Assembly: GCF_003945545.1 (NCBI RefSeq)
Contig: NZ_CP029617.1
Location: 1,933,001 to 1,997,000, forward strand
From: Streptomyces sp. WAC 01529
GTDB lineage: Bacteria; Actinomycetota; Actinomycetes; Streptomycetales; Streptomycetaceae
Length of the DNA: 64,000 nt
Direction: 5' to 3'
The notes under the pieces are model-generated. The model saw only the letters and a list, made by a program, of their open reading frames with translations, did no database searches and had not been told where the DNA came from. Positions 7,929-15,380 of this stretch are shown one piece after another. How positions within the stretch are numbered: position 1 is the first letter of the stretch; each line of letters begins with the position of its first letter. Position numbers and translations under genes: made by a program.

Positions 7929-8789
7929 TCAACCGGGCACGTCCATGCGCTGGGTGCCGACGACCGACAGCAGGCGCAGTGCCTCCTCCGACGGTGAGCC
8001 GGGGGCAGCGGAGTAGATGAGGACGCGCTGGTCCCGGTCGGCGATGTCCAGGACGTCGCATCTGAGGGCGACGGTACCGATGAGGTGGTGCTCGAAGGTC
8101 GTGCACGGGATGGGCCGGTCGGTCACGTCGTGGGCGGTCCACAGCCGGGCGAACTCCGCGCTGCCGACGCGGAGTTCCTCGATCAGGCCGGTCACTTCCG
8201 GGTCGTGGGGGTAGCGGGCCGCGGCCGCGCGCAGGTGCTGGGTGGCGGTGCGTGCGAACTCCTCGGCGCCCGCGACGCCGTACAGCCGTCGGCCGTGCGG
8301 GTGCGGGGTGAGGAAGGCGCGCCGGATGAGGTTCCGTTCGCGCGGGGGCAGGGCGGAGAAGTCCTCCATGAGGGCGGCTGCCAGGGGGTTCCAGGCGATG
8401 ACCTCGTAGGTGGCCGAGAGGACGACCGCCGCGGCGTCCGGGAGCCGGTGCAGTAGGTCGACGATGCTCTGCCGCACTTCTCGGGAGGGTCCGGGCGGTG
8501 GGCCGGGGGGAAGTCCGGCGAGGTGGTGGAGGTGGTCGCGCTCGGCGTCCGACAGGCGCAGGGCGCGGACGAGTTGGGTCAGTACCTCGCGGGAGGGGTG
8601 GGGGGCGCGGGCCTGTTCGAGGCGTGCGTAGTACTCGGGTGAGATGAAGGCGAGCTGTGCCACCTCCTCGCGGCGCAGGCCGGGGGTGCGGCGGCGTGTG
8701 CCGGCGGGTATTCCCACGTCGGCGGGGGTAATGCGGGCGCGTCTGCTGCGCAGGAAGTCGCCCAGTTCTTGTCGTACTCGTCGGTCCAC
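7929..8789 (-). CDS. Helix-turn-helix regulator with MmyB-like ligand domain
   Basis: A 286-residue DNA-binding regulator. The N-terminal XRE-type HTH (~25-85) reads GLRREEVAQLAFISPEYYARLEQ, the usual start of this family. The C-terminal half is a MmyB-like domain (~105-280) with AWNPLAAALMEDFSALP and a long conserved stretch around FARLWTAHDV. MmyB regulators normally control a divergent oxidoreductase gene in response to a small lipid-like ligand. Here a divergent SDR gene starts 87 bases away with two palindromes between. The start is GTG at 8789; the open frame runs further upstream but into the SDR promoter. Confidence 0.88.
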   Translation of the reverse strand: MDRRVRQELGDFLRSRRARITPADVGIPAGTRRRTPGLRREEVAQLAFISPEYYARLEQARAPHPSREVLTQLVRALRLSDAERDHLHHLAGLPPGPPPGPSREVRQSIVDLLHRLPDAAAVVLSATYEVIAWNPLAAALMEDFSALPPRERNLIRRAFLTPHPHGRRLYGVAGAEEFARTATQHLRAAAARYPHDPEVTGLIEELRVGSAEFARLWTAHDVTDRPIPCTTFEHHLIGTVALRCDVLDIADRDQRVLIYSAAPGSPSEEALRLLSVVGTQRMDVPG

Positions 8790-8793
8790 GTGT

Positions 8794-8843
8794 CCAGTGT
8801 GTACTGGTGTGGTGGTGCCCAGCCAGGTACTGCTGGTGCCTGG
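8794..8843. promoter_or_regulatory. Candidate operators of the MmyB-type regulator
   Basis: Two inverted repeats occupy the 87-bp divergent region. CCAGT-GTGT-ACTGG (8794-8807) is perfect, and CCAGGTAC-TGCTG-GTGCCTGG (8823-8843) has one mismatch. Both carry CCAG/CTGG half sites, which fits two binding sites for the dimeric regulator encoded alongside. Confidence 0.45.
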
Positions 8844-8876
8844 ATGGGCGGGGTGGCGGGGCGCAGGCTCGTCGGC

Positions 8877-9752
8877 ATGGACAACGTCACGGACAACATC
8901 TCGAACAGCGACACCCTGCACAGCGACACCCTGGACAACAGCGCCCTGGACGACAACGCCCTGAACGACACGTCGGCCTCGTCCGCCGCGGCTTCGGGCC
9001 TGCTCGCCGGGAAGGTGGCCTTCATCAGCGGTGCCGGTCGCGGGATCGGTGCCGCCGCGGCGCGGCTGTTCGCCGAGGAGGGTGCCCGGGTGCTGCTGGC
9101 GGCTCGTTCGGAGGATCAGCTCAAGGCGGTGGCCGGGGAGATCCGGGCGTCCGGCGGTGTCGCGGACCATGTGGTGTGCGATCTGGCCGACCCGGTGAGC
9201 GTGCGTGCCGCGGTCGGTCGTGCCGTGGAGTTGTACGGTCGGCTCGACGTGGCCTTCAACAACGGTGCGACGGGTCAGCCGCCCGGTCCGCTGGATGAGT
9301 TGCCGGAGGCCGATCTCGATCACGTCTACGCCGTCAACCTGAAGGGGCCGTGGGTGGCCATGTCCGCCGAGATCGCCGCCATGCGTGCGACGGCGGGGCG
9401 GGGGGCCATCGTCAACACGTCCAGTGTCGGTGCGCTGATGGCCAATCCGCAGCTTCCCGTGTACGGGGCGCTGAAGCGGGCGTTGAACAGTCTGACGGCT
9501 TCGGCGGCGGCCACGTATGGGCCTGAGGGCATTCGTGTGAACGCCATCGCGCCCGGCACTACGCTCACCGAGTTGCTGTTCGAGTGGGAGGAGCGGTCTC
9601 CGGGCACCGTGGACGCGCTCAATGCGCGGACGCCGCTGGGTCGTGGTGCGGAGCCGCGGGAGATCGCCGAGGCGGCCGCGTGGCTGTTGAGTGACCGTGC
9701 CTCGTATGTCACTGGTGAGGTGCTTCGGGTCGACGGGGGCATGCTGGCCTGA
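8877..9752 (+). CDS. SDR-family NAD(P)-dependent oxidoreductase
   Basis: A 291-residue classical short-chain dehydrogenase. The cofactor motif SGAGRGIG follows an unusual ~40-residue N-terminal extension. The catalytic set is present: Ser in NTSSVGAL, then YGALK (Tyr and Lys). The end LRVDGGMLA is typical. The ATG at 8877 is the first start in frame; a true start nearer the Rossmann fold cannot be excluded, but I see no good candidate. The extension is encoded by a 15-bp tandem repeat. It is divergent from, and probably controlled by, the MmyB-type regulator. The substrate cannot be told. Confidence 0.88.
   Translation: MDNVTDNISNSDTLHSDTLDNSALDDNALNDTSASSAAASGLLAGKVAFISGAGRGIGAAAARLFAEEGARVLLAARSEDQLKAVAGEIRASGGVADHVVCDLADPVSVRAAVGRAVELYGRLDVAFNNGATGQPPGPLDELPEADLDHVYAVNLKGPWVAMSAEIAAMRATAGRGAIVNTSSVGALMANPQLPVYGALKRALNSLTASAAATYGPEGIRVNAIAPGTTLTELLFEWEERSPGTVDALNARTPLGRGAEPREIAEAAAWLLSDRASYVTGEVLRVDGGMLA
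8904..8963 (+). repeat. 15-bp tandem repeat in the SDR N-terminus (4 units)
   Basis: Four consecutive 15-base units (8904, 8919, 8934, 8949) encode NSDTL, HSDTL, DNSAL and DDNAL. The in-frame period suggests slippage expansion of a non-essential Asn/Asp/Leu-rich leader. Confidence 0.75.
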
Positions 9753-9755
9753 GGC

Positions 9756-9796
9756 CGTTCATACCGTTCATGGGCTCATACGTTCATACATTCATG
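9756..9796. repeat. Short CGTTCATA-type repeats between two stop codons
   Basis: Four to five imperfect copies of a GTTCATAC unit fill the 39 bases between the SDR stop and the SIMPL-gene stop. Low-complexity spacer; no hairpin terminator is evident. Confidence 0.5.
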
Positions 9797-10523
9797 CCGT
9801 CAGCTCTGGCGGGACGAGGGTGAAGCGGGCGTTGACCTGCGCGTAGACGTGCTGGCGCTGCGGTTCGAGGTCGAGGGGGGCCGCTTCCTCCGCGAAGTCG
9901 GGTGCGCCTCCGTAGGCGGCGGAGCGCATGCCGCCGGCTGGGCCTCCGTAACCGTATACGGGGGTGTTCTCCGCGCCGACGTCGGCGAGTTCGACGAGGG
10001 CGGCGAGGGTGGTGCCGAGGGCTTCGGCGTATTCGCGGGCGCGTTGTACCGCTTCCCGGACGGCTTGCTGGCGGGCCCGGCGGTGGGTGGGTGAGTCGGG
10101 GCGCAGGGCCCACCAGGGGCCTTCGACCTGGGTGAGGTCGAGGTCGGCGAGGCGGGTGGTGAGTTCGCCGAGTGCGGTGAAGTCGGTGAGTTCGGCGGTG
10201 AGGTGGACGCGGCCGTGGTAGGCGCGGATGCGTTCGCCGCGGCCGTGTTTGGTGAGTTCGGGGGTGATGGAGAGGGTGCCGGTCTCGACTCTGTCGACGG
10301 CGTCGCCGTAGCTCTTGATGAGGTCGAGGGCGGTGGTGTTGCGTCGGGTGAGGTCGTTGAGGGCGTCGCGTCGGTCGGTGCCGCGGGCGCTGATGGTGAT
10401 GCTGATGCGGGCGATCTCGGGGTCGACTTCGAGGTGGGCTTCACCGCGGACGGCGACGCGGGGGGCGTCGGGGGTGCCGTAGGGGGTGTGGGGGGCGGGG
10501 GTGGTGCCCTCAATGGTGTTCAT
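9792..10523 (-). CDS. SIMPL (DUF541) domain protein
   Basis: A 243-residue protein of the SIMPL/DUF541 family, which shares the early VRGEAHLEVDPEIARISITI strand and the Y.A.....V.... end (HVYAQVNARF). The domain covers nearly the whole chain (~20-235). No signal peptide is apparent, so this member is likely cytoplasmic, unlike the periplasmic Brucella homologues. A Gly/Tyr-rich loop (ENTPVYGYGGPAGG) lies at ~195-210. The biochemical role of the family is not established. It converges with the SDR gene and is divergent from the nucleotidase gene. Confidence 0.85.
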   Translation of the reverse strand: MNTIEGTTPAPHTPYGTPDAPRVAVRGEAHLEVDPEIARISITISARGTDRRDALNDLTRRNTTALDLIKSYGDAVDRVETGTLSITPELTKHGRGERIRAYHGRVHLTAELTDFTALGELTTRLADLDLTQVEGPWWALRPDSPTHRRARQQAVREAVQRAREYAEALGTTLAALVELADVGAENTPVYGYGGPAGGMRSAAYGGAPDFAEEAAPLDLEPQRQHVYAQVNARFTLVPPELTA

Positions 10524-10651
10524 GGGCTCACTCTCGCAGCAGGTGGGGGCGGGTGACAGTCATCGGATCGAAACCTGCGGGGTCTGTCGCGGATGTGGTT
10601 TTCGGGGCCAGAATCTACGCGCGTTACTACGGTCGACCGAGGAGTACAGAA

Positions 10652-12469
10652 ATGCCGCTGAACCGCAGGAAGTTCCTGGGCACGTCCGCCGCCACCGGTG
10701 CTGGTGTGGCGCTCACGGGTGGGGTGGTCGCGCCGTCCGTGGCCGAGGCGAGGAGTGCCGGGGCAGAGGGGAGGCCCGGTGGGCGGGCGAAGCGGTACTC
10801 GTTCACCGTGCTGGGGACGACGGATCTGCACGGCAACGTCTTCAACTGGGACTACTTCACGGACAAGGAGTTCGACGACAAGGATCACAACGATGTGGGC
10901 CTGGCGAAGATCTCCACGCTGGTGAACGAGGTCCGTGCGGAGAAGGGCCGCCGGAACACGCTGTTGATCGACGCGGGCGACACGATTCAGGGTACGCAGC
11001 TGTCGTACTACTACGCGAAGGTGGATCCGATCACCGCCGCGCGCGGTCCGGTGCATCCGATGGCGCAGGCGATGAACGCGATCGGGTACGACGCGGCGGC
11101 GCTGGGCAATCATGAGTTCAATTACGGTATTCCGGTGCTGCGGAAGTTCGAGGAGCAGTGTGATTTCCCGCTGCTCGGGGCGAACGCGCTGGATGCGAAG
11201 ACGCAGCGGCCGGCTTTCCCGCCGTACTTCATGAAGTGTCTGCGGACGCCGCACGGCCGGGATGTGAAGGTGGCGGTGCTCGGGTTGACGAATCCGGGTA
11301 TCGCGATCTGGGACAAGGCGAACGTGCAGGGGAAGATGACGTTCCCGGGTCTTGAGGAGCAGGCGGCGAAGTGGGTGCCGAGGCTGCGTTCGATGGGCGC
11401 GGATGTCGTCATCGTGTCGGCGCATTCGGGGTCGAGTGGTACGTCGTCGTACGGTGATCAGCTGCCGTATGTGGAGAACGCCGCGGGGCTTGTGGCCGAG
11501 CAGGTGCCGGGGATCGACGCGATTCTGGTGGGGCACGCGCACACGGAGATCCCGGAGTACTTCGTGGAGAACAAGGCGACCGGCAAGAAGGTCGTGTTGT
11601 CGGAGCCGTTGAAGTGGGGGCAGCGGTTGACGCTGTTCGACTTCGATCTGGTGTGGGCGCGGGGCCGCTGGACGGTGGAGAAGGTCGGGGCGAAGGTCCT
11701 GAACTCCAATGCGGCGGTGGAGGACGAGAAGATCACGCGGCTGCTCGCCGATGAGCACAAGAAGGTCGTCGCGTACGTCAATCAGGTGATCGGTACGTCG
11801 CTGGAGGCGATGAGTACGGCCGAAGGCCCGTACAAGGATGTCGCGATCATCGATCTGATCAATCAGGTGCAGCGGGAGACGGTGGCGGAGGCGCTGAAGG
11901 GCGGGGCGTATGCGGCGCTGCCGGTGCTGTCGCAGGCGTCGTGTTTCTCGCGGACGGCGCGGATACCGGCGGGTGAGGTGACGATCCGGGACGCCGCGGG
12001 TCTCTATCCGTTCGAGAACACGCTGGAGGCGCGGCTGGTGACGGGTGCGCAGCTCAAGGAGTATCTGGAGTTCTCGGCGCGCTATTACGTGCAGACGCCC
12101 GCGGGTGCTCCGGTGGATCCGGCGAAGCTGACGAACGCCGACAAGATCCCGGATTACAACTATGACGCGGTGTATGGGGTGACGTACGAGATCGATGTCG
12201 CGAAGCCGGTCGGGTCGCGCATCGTGAAGCTGGCCTTCGAGGGCAAGGACATCGATCCGAAGGCGGAGTTCGTGCTGGCGGTGAACAATTACCGGGCGAG
12301 TGGTGGCGGCAATTTCCCGCACATCGCGGGTGCCAAGCAGTTGTGGGCGAATTCGGAGGAGATCCGGAACACGATCATCGGTTGGGTGAAGGCGAAGGGG
12401 ACGGTGGACCCGGGTGAGTTCGCGTCGGTCGGCTGGAGGCTGACCCGGGACGGTGTGCCGGTGTTCTAG
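10652..12469 (+). CDS. Tat-exported bifunctional metallophosphatase/5'-nucleotidase
   Basis: A 605-residue extracellular or wall enzyme that releases phosphate from nucleotides, of the UshA/CpdB superfamily. The N-terminus has the twin-arginine motif RRKFLG followed by a hydrophobic stretch and VAEARS. The metallophosphoesterase motifs occur in order: TDLHGN, DAGDTIQG, GNHEFNYG, SAHSG and GHAHTEIPEY. The C-terminal 5'-nucleotidase substrate domain spans ~380-580 (YPFENTL, YNYDAVYGVTYEID). ATG at 10652 with GGAG at 10641. It is monocistronic and probably serves phosphate or nucleoside scavenging. Confidence 0.93.
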   Translation: MPLNRRKFLGTSAATGAGVALTGGVVAPSVAEARSAGAEGRPGGRAKRYSFTVLGTTDLHGNVFNWDYFTDKEFDDKDHNDVGLAKISTLVNEVRAEKGRRNTLLIDAGDTIQGTQLSYYYAKVDPITAARGPVHPMAQAMNAIGYDAAALGNHEFNYGIPVLRKFEEQCDFPLLGANALDAKTQRPAFPPYFMKCLRTPHGRDVKVAVLGLTNPGIAIWDKANVQGKMTFPGLEEQAAKWVPRLRSMGADVVIVSAHSGSSGTSSYGDQLPYVENAAGLVAEQVPGIDAILVGHAHTEIPEYFVENKATGKKVVLSEPLKWGQRLTLFDFDLVWARGRWTVEKVGAKVLNSNAAVEDEKITRLLADEHKKVVAYVNQVIGTSLEAMSTAEGPYKDVAIIDLINQVQRETVAEALKGGAYAALPVLSQASCFSRTARIPAGEVTIRDAAGLYPFENTLEARLVTGAQLKEYLEFSARYYVQTPAGAPVDPAKLTNADKIPDYNYDAVYGVTYEIDVAKPVGSRIVKLAFEGKDIDPKAEFVLAVNNYRASGGGNFPHIAGAKQLWANSEEIRNTIIGWVKAKGTVDPGEFASVGWRLTRDGVPVF

Positions 12470-13320
12470 AGATCATTAGCGGTGCGGGTTACGTGGGGTC
12501 GTGACGTGTGTCGTGGGCTGCGCCATGCCGGAGGTATGAAGTATCCCCAATCGCTGGCGTCGGGCCCTGGTCTCGGGAGGCCGGCAGGCGCTGGTCTCCA
12601 AGGGCCCCGGTGGCGCCCACGCAAGCTCGATGCCAGTCAACTATGCGCCCTGGAGGCAGTGCTGGAGGCCGGTCCGGCCTCATATGGCCGGAGTGACCAG
12701 TGCTGGACGCCGCCTCGCATCGGCGAGGTCCAGCCATCCGCACCAGTTGCTCAATTCGGGGGCGGAATGCGGATCCGCTCCTCAGCCAGGCGGCCTGGCC
12801 GAATCCGGCCGCGGTCGGGGCGTGCTGTGAAGCGGGGTGAGGCCGCCCCGGCGGCGGTAGCCGTGCACCGTGGCGGCCACCGTCCTGGGCATCCAGTAGG
12901 TGTAGCCGTAACCGCCCTTGGCGCACTGATCGGCCAGCAATCATGTGAAGTGTCCGTGGCCCGGCGTGATACGTAGCTCCGGCAGCACCACGCTCGACCG
13001 CGACGAAAGCCGCAGGACCGTGCCGTAGAGACCGTCGACGAAGACGGCTTCACGCTGGTCGATGCGGCCCAGCCACCGCCAGTCCGCCCGACCGTCCAGT
13101 CCACGTCTGCGAACGCCCAAGTCCCGCCGGCGTCGGATGGCGGGCGGCGCCAACTCCCGGGCAGGTGACAACATTCGCGGCCAGTTCACCCCATCTGAAC
13201 GGAGGTCCCCCCCGGCTGTGCGGCGACTGGGTGCGGCTCATCGGCGTCCGGCTTGCCGCATACTCCTCGGCCCTCACCGCCCCAGGCCCTGATCCACCGG
13301 ACACGCCCCGCCCGATCCGC
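12470..13320. other. 850-bp gene-poor region with mobile-element remains
   Basis: No intact gene is convincing here. Open frames overlap on all strands with mixed codon bias. The recognisable content is an IS630-type transposase fragment (12555-12745). A minus-strand frame (12941-13189) with a protein-like C-terminus (VDGLYGTVLRLSSRSS, LRITPGHGHF) I cannot assign. This looks like decayed DNA left by insertion and deletion. Confidence 0.6.
12555..12745 (+). mobile_element. Degraded IS630-family transposase fragment
   Basis: One frame reads [20 protein letters not shown], the winged-helix region of IS630-type transposases. After a frame change near 12620 the expected continuation [18 protein letters not shown] then [12 protein letters not shown] appears. 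Both the break and the loss of the DDE catalytic part show that it is dead. No terminal inverted repeats were found. Confidence 0.65.
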
Positions 13321-13326
13321 TACGGT
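13321..13326 (+). promoter_or_regulatory. -10 element for a leaderless kinase transcript (first copy)
   Basis: TACGGT (TANNNT) ends six bases before the GTG at 13333, with no ribosome-binding site between. The second kinase has TAGGGT in the same place. Confidence 0.4.
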
Positions 13327-13332
13327 CCTGCC

Positions 13333-15348
13333 GTGGACCCATTGATCACCGAAGATCCGTCTCACATAGGCCCGTACCGTCTGATCGCGCGCCTGGGCGC
13401 GGGCGGCATGGGACTGGTCTACCTGGGCCGTTCGGATGTCGGTCGGACCGTCGCGGTCAAGGTCGTGCAGACCGCGTACGCCAAGGACCCCGAATTCCGG
13501 CGGCGGTTCGCGCACGAAGTCGCGGCCGCGCGGCGGGTGGGCGGGGCGTGGACGGCGGCGGTACTCGACGCCGACACCGAGGCCCAAGTGCCCTGGGTTG
13601 CCACACAGTACGTCGCCGGCCCGTCGCTGCAGGCCGTGGTGGCCGAGGACTTCGGCCCGCTGCCGGAGGCGTCGGTACGCGCCCTCGCGAGCGGTCTGGC
13701 GCGGGCTCTGGTCGACATCCATACGGCGGGGCTCATCCACCGTGACCTCAAGCCGGGGAACGTCCTGGTGACGGTGGACGGGCCGCGGGTCATCGACTTC
13801 GGCATCGCGCGGGCGCTGGAGACTCTGGCCGAGGGTGCAATGACGCGTACCGGCGCGGTGATCGGTTCGCCCGGGTTCATGTCGCCGGAGCAGGTGCGGG
13901 GGCAACGGCTCACGCCTGCCTCCGACATCTTCTGCCTCGGCTCGGTCCTCGCCTACGCCGCCACCGGACGCTCACCCTTCGGCACAACGGACAGCGGGCT
14001 GCACGCCCTGATGTTCCGGGTCGCGAAAGAAGAACCCGGCCTCAACGGCATACCGGAACCCCTCCTTGGGCTCGTACGGGAGTGTCTACGGAAGGACCCC
14101 GGCGCGCGGCCCGCCGCCCAGGACGTCATGGCTCGCACCGCCACGGACCCGGACGAGCCGTGGCTGCCGGAGAGAGTGCTCAGTCAACTGGGGCGCCACT
14201 CCGCACAGTTGCTGGACTTCGCACCCCTCCAGACCCCTGAGCCGACAGCCATCTCCGGCCCAGCTGCCCCGGTTCCGCCCGCCGCACCGGCCGGGGCGCC
14301 GGCTGCCACGCCCACGCACCCAAGTCCTCGACCCGCCTGGGAGGCCCGCACGCAGACAGCCACGCACACACCCCCACCGCCGGCCGCACCCGCCCTGCAC
14401 AACGCACCTACCAGCGCCGCCTCCGCCCCCTCGGCTCCCACTCGGCCTCGTCGGCGTCGACTTGTCGTGGCCGCGGCGTCCGCCACCGCCCTCGCCGTAC
14501 TCGTGGGCGGCCTCTTCGTGATCCGCCCCTGGGACGGCGACTCCCCGCAGAGCGGCGGTGGCGGGGGCGAGAAGAACAAGACCAGCACCCTGCCCGCGAA
14601 GTTCGCCGGCACCTGGCAGGGCGCGTTCGCGGGAGGCCCGTCCACCCCAGACCATCTCGTCCGCCTCAAAGTCACCAAGGGCGGGCGCGGCGACAAGGTC
14701 GTCGAGTACTCCCAGCGGTTCGGTGGCCACGTGTGCGTCTACAGCAGCCGCCTCACCTCCGTGTCCGGCAGCACGGTGGTCAAGGTCGGTAAGGGCACTC
14801 TGGAGCGCGCCGAGCCGAAGGCCGCCTCCGGCGAATGCGCCGAGGAGCGGCCCGCGATGACCCTCAAGAGCCCGCGCGACGACACCTTCGAGCTGGTGAC
14901 GGGCGAGGCGTCCTCCATGATCCTCACGAAGGACCGGCTCAGTGATCCGGGCACCAAGGTGCTCGAGCCCTTCCGTGGCTCCTGGAGCGGCGACCTCGGC
15001 ATGCACTTCGAGGAGGGCTTCGACTACGAGATGGAGCTCGACCTGACGGTCTCCGGGCTGGGAGAACAGGGCGTGGTCTTCCGCAGTAAGGAGGAAGGCA
15101 AGATCTGCCACTACGTCACCGAGCCCTTCGCCCTCACCGACGACGACGGGGTACACACGCTGCACACCACCCCAGCGACACTGAGTGACGACGCCAAGTC
15201 CGAAAAGGGCTGCCCCGATGCCGGTCCGCTCCTGGACCTCCAACTCAACAACGTTGGCGTGTCGATCGACAGCATCTACGTGGACATGCTCCGCCCGCTC
15301 TACGGGGACTCGGGGCACACTGGCTCGCTGTTCAAGCCAACCGACTGA
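13333..15348 (+). CDS. Membrane Ser/Thr protein kinase (first of tandem pair)
   Basis: A 671-residue Hanks-type kinase with one membrane pass. The cytoplasmic kinase domain (~13-275) has the glycine loop LGAGGMG, ATP-binding Lys43 (VAVK), catalytic HRDLKPGN (Asp138), DFG (Asp155) and the APE-equivalent MSPEQ. A Pro/Ala-rich linker (~300-375) leads to a membrane helix at ~377-397 (LVVAAASATALAVLVGG) and an extracellular sensor region. The sensor seems to hold two related units, opening with FAGTWQGAF and FRGSWSGDL, each with paired cysteines. There are no PASTA repeats, so this is not PknB. The GTG start at 13333 is supported by the second copy, which begins identically. Confidence 0.92.
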   Translation: MDPLITEDPSHIGPYRLIARLGAGGMGLVYLGRSDVGRTVAVKVVQTAYAKDPEFRRRFAHEVAAARRVGGAWTAAVLDADTEAQVPWVATQYVAGPSLQAVVAEDFGPLPEASVRALASGLARALVDIHTAGLIHRDLKPGNVLVTVDGPRVIDFGIARALETLAEGAMTRTGAVIGSPGFMSPEQVRGQRLTPASDIFCLGSVLAYAATGRSPFGTTDSGLHALMFRVAKEEPGLNGIPEPLLGLVRECLRKDPGARPAAQDVMARTATDPDEPWLPERVLSQLGRHSAQLLDFAPLQTPEPTAISGPAAPVPPAAPAGAPAATPTHPSPRPAWEARTQTATHTPPPPAAPALHNAPTSAASAPSAPTRPRRRRLVVAAASATALAVLVGGLFVIRPWDGDSPQSGGGGGEKNKTSTLPAKFAGTWQGAFAGGPSTPDHLVRLKVTKGGRGDKVVEYSQRFGGHVCVYSSRLTSVSGSTVVKVGKGTLERAEPKAASGECAEERPAMTLKSPRDDTFELVTGEASSMILTKDRLSDPGTKVLEPFRGSWSGDLGMHFEEGFDYEMELDLTVSGLGEQGVVFRSKEEGKICHYVTEPFALTDDDGVHTLHTTPATLSDDAKSEKGCPDAGPLLDLQLNNVGVSIDSIYVDMLRPLYGDSGHTGSLFKPTD

Positions 15349-15368
15349 TCCGCCGAACCGCCATCGAC

Positions 15369-15374
15369 TAGGGT
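15369..15374 (+). promoter_or_regulatory. -10 element for a leaderless kinase transcript (second copy)
   Basis: TAGGGT ends six bases before the GTG at 15381, inside the 32-bp gap between the two kinase genes. The second gene may therefore have its own promoter. Confidence 0.4.
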
Positions 15375-15380
15375 CCTGCC

